Shown here in pieces: positions 1-7,353 of a DNA stretch of 64,000 nucleotides. Origin of the DNA: a virus. The notes under the pieces are model-generated. The model did no database searches. It was not told the origin of the DNA and was given only the letters and a program-made list of their open reading frames with translations. Numbering within the stretch: the stretch's first letter is position 1; every line of letters begins with the position of its first letter. The stretch lies in the IMG/VR virus record IMGVR_UViG_3300031251_000007, positions 23,782 through 87,781 of that record, one strand, 5' to 3'. Made by a program: the position numbers and the translations under genes.

Positions 1-2
1 TT

Positions 3-125
3 CCAGTGCCAGCGGCCGAAGCGATCGCACGCGCCTGCGCCGCCGCACTGCGCGAGGCCGGCGTCTTCACGCTGTCGAATGACGAGATCTGGGTCGCGCC
101 GCCCGTTGAGGCGTTGAGCGTCTGA
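3..125 (+). CDS. C-terminal end of an unknown protein (5' truncated)
   Basis: An open frame enters from the left edge and gives 40 residues ending VEALSV before a TGA stop. The composition (Ala/Arg/Glu-rich, mostly helical) matches the coding bias of the following genes. The start lies outside the window, and no function can be read from this fragment. It is the tail end of the plus-strand gene run. Confidence 0.5.
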   Translation, partial: PVPAAEAIARACAAALREAGVFTLSNDEIWVAPPVEALSV

Positions 126-289
126 TGCTGCTCGATCTTCAAAGGGAGCGCTGGCCGGGTGCTGATACACCCGACCAGCACCCTCCGACCACAGTCGTAG
201 CCTGTGACCCTCGGGCCCAAGGCTCCCCCGCCTCGTACGAAGCGCGCGGACCCTATCGGCCCTCACTCCACGCGACAACAGGAGGGTCA

Positions 290-1060
290 ATGCGCAGTCC
301 GATTCCATGGATGGGGAGCAAGCGGCGGTTGGCGGGGATGATCTTGGAACGACTGCCCGAGCATCGGTGCTTCGTGGAGGTCTTCGCCGGCAGTGCCGCG
401 TTACTGTTCGCGCGCGACGAGGCCGCCGACGTTGAGGTGCTGAACGACATCGACGGGGACCTGGTGAACTTCTTTCGAGTGCTGAAGCATCACCTCGAAG
501 AGTTCTGCCGCCAATTCAAATACGCCATCGTCAGTCGGCAGATCTGGGAGTGGACCAAGGCCACTCCACCGGAGACGCTGACCGACATTCAGCGGGCGGC
601 GCGGTTCTTCTACCTGCAGAAGCTCGGCTTTGGCGGGAAGCCCACCGGGCGCACGTTCGGCTACAGCCCGACGGCGCCGCCGAAACTCAACCTCGTGCGC
701 CTCGAAGAGGATTGCTCGGCCGTGCACCTGCGCTTGTCGCGGGTCCTGATCGAACAACTCTCGTGGGAGAGCTGCCTCGATCGGTACGACCGGCCAACGA
801 CACTTTTCTTTCTCGATCCGCCATACTTCGAGACGGCCGGTTACGGCGGCGCGCGGTGGACGCGCGAGCAGTATGAGGCGATCGCCGTCGCGCTCCGAGC
901 GATAGCCGGCAAGGCGCTACTCACCGTCAACGACCATCCGGTGATGCGCCAGGTGTTCGCAGCATTCCCGCTCGAGCGCGTCGCGCTGAAGTACACGGTG
1001 GCTCGGGCCAGGGGTGACCGACCCAGCAGCGGTGAGTTGCTGATTCGGACGTGGAAGTGA
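290..1060 (+). CDS. D12-class DNA adenine N6-methyltransferase
   Basis: Predicted 256-residue SAM-dependent methyltransferase that methylates adenine N6 in DNA. Visible motifs are PWMGSKRRL (residues 6-14, the family's motif X), FVEVFAGSAALL (about 29-40, SAM-binding motif I) and FLDPPYFE with the catalytic DPPY at 176-179. The start at 290 is chosen because AGGAGG stands just upstream and the protein then begins at the first conserved motif; an in-frame ATG at 125 would add 55 low-complexity residues without homology. No restriction partner is adjacent, so it is probably an orphan phage methylase for protection against host restriction or for control of expression. The recognition site cannot be inferred. 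Confidence 0.93.
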   Translation: MRSPIPWMGSKRRLAGMILERLPEHRCFVEVFAGSAALLFARDEAADVEVLNDIDGDLVNFFRVLKHHLEEFCRQFKYAIVSRQIWEWTKATPPETLTDIQRAARFFYLQKLGFGGKPTGRTFGYSPTAPPKLNLVRLEEDCSAVHLRLSRVLIEQLSWESCLDRYDRPTTLFFLDPPYFETAGYGGARWTREQYEAIAVALRAIAGKALLTVNDHPVMRQVFAAFPLERVALKYTVARARGDRPSSGELLIRTWK

Positions 1061-1070
1061 GGAGGAGTAC

Positions 1071-1685
1071 GTGAGCGACGAATCTGCCTCACGCGCCATC
1101 ACCATCGTCACCGGCCTCGGCCGCTGCGGCAGCTCACTCGTCATGCGCATGCTGCACCGCGGCGGCATGCCGGTCGTTGCCGACGACTTCGCCTCCTACG
1201 AAGATCTCCGCGTCACGCTTCTTCCGGCGCATGCCGAGTGGCTGCCTGAATGCGTAGGCAAGGCACTGAAGATCCTCGATCCGCACGAGCACCTGTTGCC
1301 CTCGGCAATCTACGCCTATCGCTTCCTGTGGTTGACTCGCGATCTTCGAGAGCAGGCGCGCTCACAAGTGAAGTTCATCCGCGCCAACGGCTTCCGCATC
1401 GAGTCGCAGGCCTGGCGCTGGACGGAGCGTGGGCTCGCCAAAGACGTCAAGCGGAGCATCGACGTCCTGCAATCGCGGTATCAGTCGTCCACGCTGCTGC
1501 CGATCCGCTTCGAGCATCTGCTTGCCCAGCCTGGGGCCGAGGCGCGCCGCATCGCTGAGTTCTGCGGCCTAGCGCCTGAGCGCGCGCCGATCATGGCCGC
1601 CTGCGTGAAACAGCGCACGCCGAAGTGCCTGCCGTACCTCATGGAGTACGAGATCGTGGCCGAAGAGGAAGCCGCTCGTGGGTAA
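1071..1685 (+). CDS. Sulfotransferase-family (P-loop) protein
   Basis: 204 residues with a GTG start behind GGAGGAG. GLGRCGSSLVMRMLHRGG (about 15-32) matches the PAPS-phosphate-binding loop region of bacterial sulfotransferases (family pattern GLPRSGTS), and PIRFEHLLAQPG followed by IAEFCGL resembles the family's C-terminal region. A sulfotransferase would move a sulfuryl group from PAPS to an acceptor; the substrate is unknown. The family proline is glycine here and the Thr is Ser, so activity is uncertain. It overlaps the next gene by 8 nt. Confidence 0.7.
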   Translation: MSDESASRAITIVTGLGRCGSSLVMRMLHRGGMPVVADDFASYEDLRVTLLPAHAEWLPECVGKALKILDPHEHLLPSAIYAYRFLWLTRDLREQARSQVKFIRANGFRIESQAWRWTERGLAKDVKRSIDVLQSRYQSSTLLPIRFEHLLAQPGAEARRIAEFCGLAPERAPIMAACVKQRTPKCLPYLMEYEIVAEEEAARG

Positions 1686-2232
1686 GGCGAGCCGCAGAAA
1701 GCGGGAACGCGAGCGCGCAAAGATGGACTTCGCCGTGTCGCGCTTCAACCTCGCGATGGACGCGCTCGCTGCCGATCCCTGCGAGACGTGCGCGTTTCGC
1801 GATCCGGAGGCGTGGATTGCCGATCCCGCCATCCCGCAAAAGCTCGCCGATGCGATGGCGCGCCACCAGCCGTTCTACTGTCACCAAGGGCTGGAGACGA
1901 TCGACAACGTGTACCAGCCGGCGCCCGACCCCAGCACGATGAAGATGTGCGCGGGCTTCGCGCGGCTCTACCGGCGATTGGGCAGTCGGTCGGCGATAGA
2001 ACAGTTGGCGGCGATTCGCGCGCTGCAGAGTGGTCTCTTGAAGCGGTACCTCACCACCGACGACGAGACGCCGAATCGTCTGCGCGGGCCTGGTGGTGTC
2101 GAAGCACTGGCCCAGGCGCTCGACGTCATGGCGGACCTACGCCGGCGGGGCATCGATCCTGAGACGCTAGACGAGCCGGACATCATCGCCGAGCTCGCGG
2201 CGGCAGAAAGTCGTGCGGGGGCTGTCCAATGA
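1678..2232 (+). CDS. Putative metal-binding CxxC/CH protein (DUF6283-like)
   Basis: 184 residues with a GTG start inside the end of the previous gene. The N-terminus is strongly basic (GKASRRKRERERAK). CETCAFRD (about 34-41), then FYCHQG and MKMCAGF, reproduce the CxxC..CH..C spacing I associate with DUF6283, a small family with four conserved cysteines and a histidine that probably bind zinc or an iron-sulfur cluster. The remaining 100 residues are helical and unassigned. The function is unknown. It overlaps the next gene by ATGA. Confidence 0.6.
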   Translation: MGKASRRKRERERAKMDFAVSRFNLAMDALAADPCETCAFRDPEAWIADPAIPQKLADAMARHQPFYCHQGLETIDNVYQPAPDPSTMKMCAGFARLYRRLGSRSAIEQLAAIRALQSGLLKRYLTTDDETPNRLRGPGGVEALAQALDVMADLRRRGIDPETLDEPDIIAELAAAESRAGAVQ

Positions 2233-2930
2233 TCGAACGGCCGATCCTCTTCAGCGCGCCGATGGTCAAGGCGATCCTCGCCGGCACGAAGACGCAGACG
2301 CGGCGTGTGGTGAAGCCGCAGCCGGAGATGCTCAAGCCGCTCGGCCCGAACGGTACGCCGTGGCCCTACCGCGTCGGCCGGCCGATTGCCGATATGCCCT
2401 CGGCCCGTTTCCATGAGCCATTTCGCTGCCCATACGGCGCGCCTGGCGATCACCTCTGGGTCCGCGAACACTATTTCGTCGCCGAGGTCACAGGCTGCGG
2501 GTCCGGTTATCCGTTCGTCGTGTTCGACGATGAATGGACGCAGGACGGGGGCGCGAAAGAGCCGTGCCCGACAAAGCTGCGCCCGATCACCGGCCAAAAG
2601 TGGGGCAGTCACGCCGGCTTTCATCTGCCACGCGCCGCGTCCCGCATCACGCTTGCCGTCGAATCGGTGCGCATCGAGCGCGTGCAGGACATCACCCTGG
2701 ACGACGCCCGAGCCGAAGGTATTCCGCAGACCGCCGGCGAGGCTCAGGCACTAGGGCTGCATGATCTGACCAAGTCGCCAGGTCACGAGTGGGACAACCG
2801 AACGAGCGCCGAGAACTATGCGCGCCTCTGGGATTCCATCAACGCCGCGCGGGGCTTCGGCTGGGATGCCAACCCCTGGGTTTGGGCGATCACGTTCCGT
2901 GTACTCGAGTCGAAGAGCGCAGCGGGCTGA
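2229..2930 (+). CDS. ASCH-domain-like phage protein
   Basis: 233 residues. The opening PILFSAPMVKAILAGTKTQT followed by RR is the signature of a common phage family related to the ASCH fold, an RNA- or modified-nucleotide-binding beta-barrel. LWVREHYF and NPWVWAITF are further typical blocks. Some databases call this family morphogenetic protein, but an RNA-linked role is more in keeping with the fold. ATG overlaps the upstream stop (ATGA), so the two genes are probably translationally coupled. Confidence 0.72.
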   Translation: MIERPILFSAPMVKAILAGTKTQTRRVVKPQPEMLKPLGPNGTPWPYRVGRPIADMPSARFHEPFRCPYGAPGDHLWVREHYFVAEVTGCGSGYPFVVFDDEWTQDGGAKEPCPTKLRPITGQKWGSHAGFHLPRAASRITLAVESVRIERVQDITLDDARAEGIPQTAGEAQALGLHDLTKSPGHEWDNRTSAENYARLWDSINAARGFGWDANPWVWAITFRVLESKSAAG

Positions 2931-2951
2931 CCACCACTGAAGGAGACCGCC

Positions 2952-3446
2952 ATGCCATCGCCTCACATCGATCTGACGACAGTCCAGAGCAGCAACGTCG
3001 AAGCGGTCGGCTACGACGCCGCGACGCGGACGCTGCGCGTTCGCTTCAAAGGCGGCAAGGCGTACGACTATGCCGCCGTCCCTGCTGAGATCTATGCCGC
3101 ACTGACGGGCGCCGCCTCGATCGGCAGCTTTCTCGCCACGCAGATCAAAGGCACATACGTCGCCAGCCCGGTCGCCCCGGAGCCCGTGGCAGAGGCCGCC
3201 AAGCGATTCGTCAAGGCGTACGTCGAGCACATCGAATCGGACGGCGCCGTGCGCCTGACGATAAACGCCGACATCGTGCGCGAGCTCGAGGCGCAGCCCG
3301 ACGACTGCGAAGTGCACCTGCTGCTGGTGCAGCGTGACGGCAAGCCACTGGTCGACGTGCTCTATGACCGCGGCGCCGCGCCGTCCCTCAGCGTTGGCGG
3401 GTTGCAGTACCCCATGCCCAACCCCGATCCGCTCAGCCGCACATGA
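2952..3446 (+). CDS. KTSC-domain protein with C-terminal extension
   Basis: 164 residues. Residues 12-65 carry the KTSC domain: SSNVEAVGYDAATRTLRV, a FKGGKAYDYAAVP strand and SIGSFLATQIKG. The domain is often linked to Lys-tRNA synthetase or found alone in phages, with a suspected RNA-binding role. The final ~95 residues form a separate alpha/beta stretch that I do not recognise. AGGAG stands upstream of the ATG. The gene ends where the first copies of a degenerate repeat begin. Confidence 0.72.
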   Translation: MPSPHIDLTTVQSSNVEAVGYDAATRTLRVRFKGGKAYDYAAVPAEIYAALTGAASIGSFLATQIKGTYVASPVAPEPVAEAAKRFVKAYVEHIESDGAVRLTINADIVRELEAQPDDCEVHLLLVQRDGKPLVDVLYDRGAAPSLSVGGLQYPMPNPDPLSRT

Positions 3447-3447
3447 T

Positions 3448-3535
3448 GGGCGCACCGTGAGACCGAAGCGAGCCGCATTTCAGGGAGTACCGAATCGAGG
3501 AGCGCCCAGAGTGCTGGGTGGTGAGGAGGACGCGG
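3448..3535 (+). repeat. Upstream block of degenerate ~36-nt repeat (2 units)
   Basis: GGGCGCACCG at 3448-3457 and GGGAGTACCG at 3483-3492 are spaced 35 nt, with GAAGCGAGCCGCATTTCA between them. These are the same two sub-motifs as the longer array at 4402-4662. The block sits immediately before the IS110-like gene at 3538 and ends in a GGTGAGGAGG ribosome-binding site. Confidence 0.6.
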
Positions 3536-3537
3536 AG

Positions 3538-4377
3538 ATGGACGAGGCGCTGAGCGAAGACGAGCAACACGCGGTCGTGACACGGCTCCGGCGCGACGTC
3601 GCCGAAGCGGCGCGCACGATGAACCAACGCGAGGGCGAGTATCTGGTGCGCGTCTATCACCAGCAACAGCGCCATCGCCTGGCGCTCGAAGCCCAGTTGC
3701 GCAGCCTCGGCGGCGCACCATCGGCCACGCTCGGCTTTCTGGTGGAACAGGCGCGCACGCTTGAGGCGCAGGTGCGGCGATCGCTCGATCTCTGGACCCG
3801 CGATCATCCGCCCAGTCAGTGGGCGAGAGGGATTGTCGGAGTCGGCCCGGTCGTCACCGCCGAGCTCCGCGCGTACACGCACATCGAGCACTGCCCAACG
3901 GTCGGCCATCTCTGGGCGTTCGCCGGACTCGATCCGACCAAGACGTGGGAGAAGGGCCAGCGCCGGCCGTGGAATCCCGATTTCAAGCGCCTCGCGTTCA
4001 TCTTGGGCGACAGCTTCACCAAGGTGCGCGGCAAGCCGGGCGACATCTACGGCCAGGTCTATTTCGATCGGCGCGCCTACGAAGAGGCGAAGAATCTCGC
4101 CGGTGATTACGCCGAGCAGGCCGCGGCGAGTCTCGGGCGCGTCGGCAAAGAGACCGGCGCGCACAAGCATTACGCGGAGGGCCGCTTGCCGCCGGGGCGC
4201 ATCTTCCTGCGCGCCAAACGCTACGCGGTGAAATTGTTTCTCGCGCACTATCACCACGTCACCTACGTGCACGTGCACGGGACGGAGCCACCGCTGCCCT
4301 ACCCCGTCGTGCATCTGGGCCATGCACACGTCTTCGCGCCGCCGGCGTTCAAGAAAACGGGCACCGAAGACGTGTGA
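3538..4377 (+). CDS. IS110-type transposase C-terminal domain protein (no DEDD domain)
   Basis: 279 residues from the ATG behind GAGGAGG. The first ~90 residues look like coiled coil. Residues ~95-165 match the C-terminal Transposase_20 domain of IS110 transposases: GIVGVGPVVTAELRAY (helix-hairpin-helix), LWAFAGLDPTKTW and KRLAFILGDSF. The RuvC-like DEDD catalytic domain of full IS110 enzymes (usually 300-400 residues in all) is absent, so it should not transpose alone; it may be a domesticated DNA- or RNA-binding protein. Related sequence repeats lie directly before and after the gene. Longer in-frame starts (from 3334) would overlap the KTSC gene and are less likely. Confidence 0.65.
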   Translation: MDEALSEDEQHAVVTRLRRDVAEAARTMNQREGEYLVRVYHQQQRHRLALEAQLRSLGGAPSATLGFLVEQARTLEAQVRRSLDLWTRDHPPSQWARGIVGVGPVVTAELRAYTHIEHCPTVGHLWAFAGLDPTKTWEKGQRRPWNPDFKRLAFILGDSFTKVRGKPGDIYGQVYFDRRAYEEAKNLAGDYAEQAAASLGRVGKETGAHKHYAEGRLPPGRIFLRAKRYAVKLFLAHYHHVTYVHVHGTEPPLPYPVVHLGHAHVFAPPAFKKTGTEDV

Positions 4378-4401
4378 CGTTTCACCTGAGCCGCATCAGC
4401 C

Positions 4402-4662
4402 GAGAGCACCGTGGTGTTGGAGCGATCCACACAGACAGGCAGTGAGCCGACATTCCGGGAGTACCGAGGTGTGGGAGCGAGCCGTCAACTGCGAGAGCAC
4501 CGAGGAGGTTCAAGCGAGCCGATTACCCGAGGAGTACCGAAAGGAGGAGGCGAGCCGAATTGGATCTGGGAGCACCGTGGAGGTGGAGCGAGCCGATCGT
4601 TCTGGGAGCACCGTGGAGAGCGGGCGCACCGATCGCTGTGAGTACCGAAGAGGGGATTCTGC
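4402..4662 (+). repeat. Degenerate ~36-nt tandem repeat array (7 units)
   Basis: The core GGGAGYACCG (variants GAGAGCACCG, AGGAGTACCG, GTGAGTACCG) starts at 4402, 4457, 4493, 4530, 4568, 4604 and 4638, giving spacings of 55, 36, 37, 38, 36 and 34 nt. A second sub-motif, GAGCGAGCCGAT, lies about 18 nt after each core, so the unit is roughly dimeric. Purine-rich GGAGG-like tracts join them. Spacings are mostly not multiples of three, so this is DNA- or RNA-level repetition rather than a protein repeat. No real gene is seen in this 285-nt gap. The array ends at the ribosome-binding site of the next gene. Confidence 0.75.
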
Positions 4663-5124
4663 ATGGGTAAGCGTCGGGGCAAAACCGATCACGTTCTATT
4701 CGGCGGCGCGATCGGTGAGGTGGCGCATTGCACGCGCTGCGGCGAGGGCTTGCGCATGGGCATGCCCGTATTGGTCGACGTGCTCGTGGCAGCAGGCAAC
4801 GCGTTCGCGAAGGCGCACAAGAACTGCCCGGATACCGGCCGCGTCGAACCGGCACCAACGACACCTGGGGAGTGGATCGCCAGCCGCGATGTCGGCGTTA
4901 GTTCTGCAACGATCTGGTCGGTGATGACCGGCAAGCCGTCGCCGCTGGAGCGGTACAACACGCCGATGGACGAAGCCGACTTCGGCCGCTGCGATCGGCT
5001 GCTGGCGTTGTTTCCGGAATGGCGTACGCGGCTGCACGAGGTCGCAGAGAAGTTTCCGGCGTGGCGATCCGTCGTTACGCGCTGGGAGGAACGCACCCCG
5101 CAAGCGGCCGGAGCGGACCGCTAG
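4663..5124 (+). CDS. Small zinc-finger-like phage protein
   Basis: 153 residues. HCTRCGEGL (about 22-30) and AHKNCP (about 51-56) give a C-x2-C...H-x2-C arrangement that probably binds one zinc ion. The C-terminal ~90 residues (VSSATIWSVMTGK, then FGRCDRLLALFPEW) form a helical domain seen in phage hypotheticals. The start ATG follows AGAGGGG at the end of the repeat array. No enzyme motif is visible. Confidence 0.68.
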   Translation: MGKRRGKTDHVLFGGAIGEVAHCTRCGEGLRMGMPVLVDVLVAAGNAFAKAHKNCPDTGRVEPAPTTPGEWIASRDVGVSSATIWSVMTGKPSPLERYNTPMDEADFGRCDRLLALFPEWRTRLHEVAEKFPAWRSVVTRWEERTPQAAGADR

Positions 5125-5126
5125 CA

Positions 5127-5303
5127 ATGGCCGGCCGCTCTCAGTCTACCCAAGATCTGCGCAACGCGCTCGTTCGCGCCGACGAGCTGTTCTCGCTGCT
5201 CCGAGACTACTGGAACAACGAGGACGACATCGGCGAGCTGATGCCGCGCATTCGAGAGTTTCAGGAAGAGGCACGAGCGATCCTCCGGAGGGAAACGACA
5301 TGA
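5127..5303 (+). CDS. Hypothetical 58-residue helical protein
   Basis: Starts 2 nt after the upstream stop and overlaps the next gene by ATGA. The sequence is a charged amphipathic helix pair (DLRNALVRADELFSLLRDYW, then LMPRIREFQEEARAIL). Function is unknown; tight tiling between two genes supports it as real. The longer frame from 5019 would lie inside the previous gene and is rejected as a start. Confidence 0.6.
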   Translation: MAGRSQSTQDLRNALVRADELFSLLRDYWNNEDDIGELMPRIREFQEEARAILRRETT

Positions 5304-5884
5304 ACATCGAATCGATCACTATGGCTAAGCCCGACGCGCGCGCCGCCTTCGTCGAGTACCGCGACGCCTTGAAGGCCCGACACACGGCCGAAGACGAAGC
5401 GCTGATGCGCGGCTACAAGGCGCTCGCCAAGGGACAGCAGGTCATCGACCTGCACAACGTGATGCGCGCGGCTGGGCTCGACGAGGAAGGACGGCCGCGG
5501 CTGGCGATCTGTCGCGCAGACATCGGATGGGTGCGCTTCCGTCGCTATGACAGGCGCTTTGAATTCAGCGACGCACCCGACACGTTCTGGGGCATCCAGA
5601 ATCGCCATCGACGACTCTACGTCGATCTACCGAAAGAGACGTGGCCCGACGACAAGCTTACGCGCCGCGACTGCCGCGCGATCGTCCCGCCGATCCCGCC
5701 GCGCTTCCGTCCCCAAGGATCACTCAGCCGCTACCACATCCTGTGGGAAGCCGAGTGGCAGGACGTGCCGACCGATCCGCTGCTGCTCAGACACCTCGGC
5801 GGCGCGCTGTATGCGGTGCTGGCGCAATGGGACCTCTCCGCATTGGAAAGGGCCGTGCTGCGCGGCCGGCTCGGGGCGCGATGA
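5300..5884 (+). CDS. Hypothetical phage protein
   Basis: 194 residues. The N-terminal half is helical (DARAAFVEYRDALKARH). The C-terminal half, RYHILWEAEWQDVPTDPLLL followed by WDLSALERAVLRGR, resembles a conserved segment in many phage hypotheticals. I know no function for it. It is flanked by ATGA overlaps on both sides, so it belongs to the same coupled operon. Confidence 0.68.
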   Translation: MNIESITMAKPDARAAFVEYRDALKARHTAEDEALMRGYKALAKGQQVIDLHNVMRAAGLDEEGRPRLAICRADIGWVRFRRYDRRFEFSDAPDTFWGIQNRHRRLYVDLPKETWPDDKLTRRDCRAIVPPIPPRFRPQGSLSRYHILWEAEWQDVPTDPLLLRHLGGALYAVLAQWDLSALERAVLRGRLGAR

Positions 5885-6189
5885 ACGAGAGGCCAAAACG
5901 GGGCGCGGGGCCTAGGACATCTCGCAGGGGGCCGCTGCTCGATCGGTTCTCGCAGCGAAGGCTCAAGGCGCTGGCCGATCGCTTCCATCAGGAGCGCATC
6001 GCCCTGGAGCATGCCCAAACGCTGGCGCGCGCCGGATTCCTTTGCGGGTTCTCCGATCACGATCTCAGCATCCTATGGCGCGCCGGGTTCTTGTCGCTGC
6101 ACGACCTCTTCATCTTGAAGCGCTCGTTCCGCAATGATCCGCGCACGACCATCCAGAGTGGCGCCAACCGGCGCAAGGCGCACCGATGA
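5881..6189 (+). CDS. Hypothetical basic protein
   Basis: 102 residues, rich in Arg/Lys at both ends with a helical middle (RRLKALADRFHQERIALEHA). ATGA overlaps at both ends fix its place in the operon. No recognised domain; the charge suggests nucleic-acid contact, which is inference only. Confidence 0.6.
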   Translation: MNERPKRGAGPRTSRRGPLLDRFSQRRLKALADRFHQERIALEHAQTLARAGFLCGFSDHDLSILWRAGFLSLHDLFILKRSFRNDPRTTIQSGANRRKAHR

Positions 6190-6398
6190 AACGGCGCACC
6201 GATCGCCAGCTCGTGGACACCGCCAATGCGCTCGCGCGGCGCTTCTACGCGCGCATGGGCTATCAGGTACCCGAAGGGTATCGCTTCGATGAGGCGACCC
6301 ATCCGCACGAGGTGATGTGCTGGGAGAACGCCGTCGACGCCTTCACCATCATCGCCGACGTGTCGGTCTACGACGCGCTGGCCAACATTGAGGACTAG
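6186..6398 (+). CDS. Hypothetical 70-residue protein
   Basis: Starts by ATGA overlap with the previous gene. The sequence is helical (RQLVDTANALARRFYARM, then ENAVDAFTIIADVSVYDAL). No motif was recognised. It is the last gene before a 108-nt gap that holds a hairpin. Confidence 0.6.
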   Translation: MKRRTDRQLVDTANALARRFYARMGYQVPEGYRFDEATHPHEVMCWENAVDAFTIIADVSVYDALANIED

Positions 6399-6457
6399 GC
6401 TCGGCGCCCCGCGTTTCGCTGGTTTTCGCGGTGGCGTTTGGCGCGCCCGGCGCTGGT

Positions 6458-6481
6458 GGGGGCCTCGTAGGGAGGCTCCCC
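6458..6481 (+). terminator. RNA hairpin in intergenic gap
   Basis: GGGGGCCTC (6458-6466) pairs with GGAGGCTCCCC (6471-6481) to form a 9-bp stem with one bulge and a short loop. It follows the operon ending at 6398. There is no U-tract, so it could be a weak or factor-assisted terminator or a leader structure for the gene at 6507. Confidence 0.45.
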
Positions 6482-6506
6482 GCCGGGCGGAGAAATGGAG
6501 GAGACA

Positions 6507-6761
6507 ATGCGAGGCGATTTGCGACTGACCGATTTGGGACCGCGCCGGACAGAGAGCAAGCTGATGAACACGAAGGTGCCTGAGAATGTGCTGCAGGCGA
6601 TCGGGGCCGCGGCCGCCGAGCTCGGGTGCTCGAAGACGGATGTCATTGTGGCGCTGTTCAACGAAGGGCTGGATGTGTTCGAGGCCAAGCGGGCGGAGTT
6701 TGAGACGATTGGGGCGCCGAGGGTACGGCGGGGGCGGCCGCCGGTGGCGCGCGCGGAGTAG
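6507..6761 (+). CDS. Ribbon-helix-helix-like protein
   Basis: 84 residues from the ATG preceded by GGAGGAG; an ATG 12 nt upstream is part of that site. KLMNTKVPENVLQAIGAAAA then LGCSKTDVIVALFNEGLDVF has the strand-helix-helix pattern of Arc/CopG-type regulators, with a basic C-terminal tail (PRVRRGRPPVA). It is probably a small DNA-binding regulator; its operator is unknown. Confidence 0.55.
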   Translation: MRGDLRLTDLGPRRTESKLMNTKVPENVLQAIGAAAAELGCSKTDVIVALFNEGLDVFEAKRAEFETIGAPRVRRGRPPVARAE

Positions 6762-6773
6762 TGGCGCTCACGA

Positions 6774-6917
6774 TCAACGCCCAGCGTAGAACAGGCCGAC
6801 GAACGTGACGGCGGCGATTGCCCAGATCAGCGGCGCGACAAGCTCGACGGCGCGGTCCTGGTCAAGGGTGACGGCGAGCTGGCGCAGCCGGCGGATGATC
6901 AACAACAGGTCTCGCAT
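6774..6917 (-). CDS. Possible small single-pass membrane protein
   Basis: On the minus strand, facing the RHH gene. 47 residues from MRDLLLIIRRLRQL to LIWAIAAVTFVGLFYAGR, with one C-terminal membrane segment. An upstream in-frame start at 6965 is possible. No good ribosome-binding site is visible. It could be a shadow, but the clean hydrophobic segment is in its favour. Confidence 0.35.
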   Translation of the reverse strand: MRDLLLIIRRLRQLAVTLDQDRAVELVAPLIWAIAAVTFVGLFYAGR

Positions 6918-6996
6918 GCCAACCTTATGGGCGGCGCGCTTTTGATCGGTACGCCGTTGGTACATCGGCTCGATTTTCTTTGCGGCGGAGGTGGAG

Positions 6997-7353
6997 ATGG
7001 CGGCGGCAGATGTGGCGGCGATCGCTGAGCAGATCCGCGCGCACGCCTATGCGTTCACCGACGAACGCGAGCTGCAGGACGGGCTTGCCATCGTCCTGGC
7101 CGACGTCGCCGGCCTGCACCGCGAGCACAGTTTCAGCCCGCAGGACCGCATCGACTTCCTGCTTCCGGACGGCGTCGGCATCGAGGTGAAGATCGACGGC
7201 AGCCTGTCCGACCTGGCCCGCCAGGTGCACCGCTACGCGCAGCGCGAGGAGATCACGGCGCTGATCGTCGTCACCAACCGGCTGCGCCTGGCGGAGCTGC
7301 CTGAGACGATCAACGGCAAACCGGTTGTGGTGGTGAAGGTAGGTGGATTGTGA
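6997..7353 (+). CDS. PD-(D/E)XK nuclease-like protein
   Basis: 118 residues. RIDFLLPDGVGIEVKIDG (51-68) supplies D53 and the E63-x-K65 pair of the PD-(D/E)XK core, followed by an alpha/beta stretch ending ALIVVTNR. The start at 6997 is preceded by GGAGGTGG. The gene overlaps the SNF2-like helicase by 4 nt (GTGA), which suggests the two act together in DNA cleavage or repair, or against host or competitor DNA. Confidence 0.72.
   Translation: MAAADVAAIAEQIRAHAYAFTDERELQDGLAIVLADVAGLHREHSFSPQDRIDFLLPDGVGIEVKIDGSLSDLARQVHRYAQREEITALIVVTNRLRLAELPETINGKPVVVVKVGGL

Noticed and set aside
125-289. Longer start (ATG at 125) for the adenine methylase
   Set aside because: Adds 55 Pro/Ser-rich residues before the conserved N-terminal motif and lacks the AGGAGG site seen before 290.
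4411-4641. 76-codon frame with a WEHRGG-type peptide repeat across the array
   Set aside because: Unit spacing is mostly not a multiple of three, so the peptide repeat holds for only part of the array; there is no ribosome-binding site.
4402-4662. Repeat array as a CRISPR array
   Set aside because: No invariant repeat of 20 or more bases with unique spacers of constant length; the whole unit is degenerate. No cas gene in the window.
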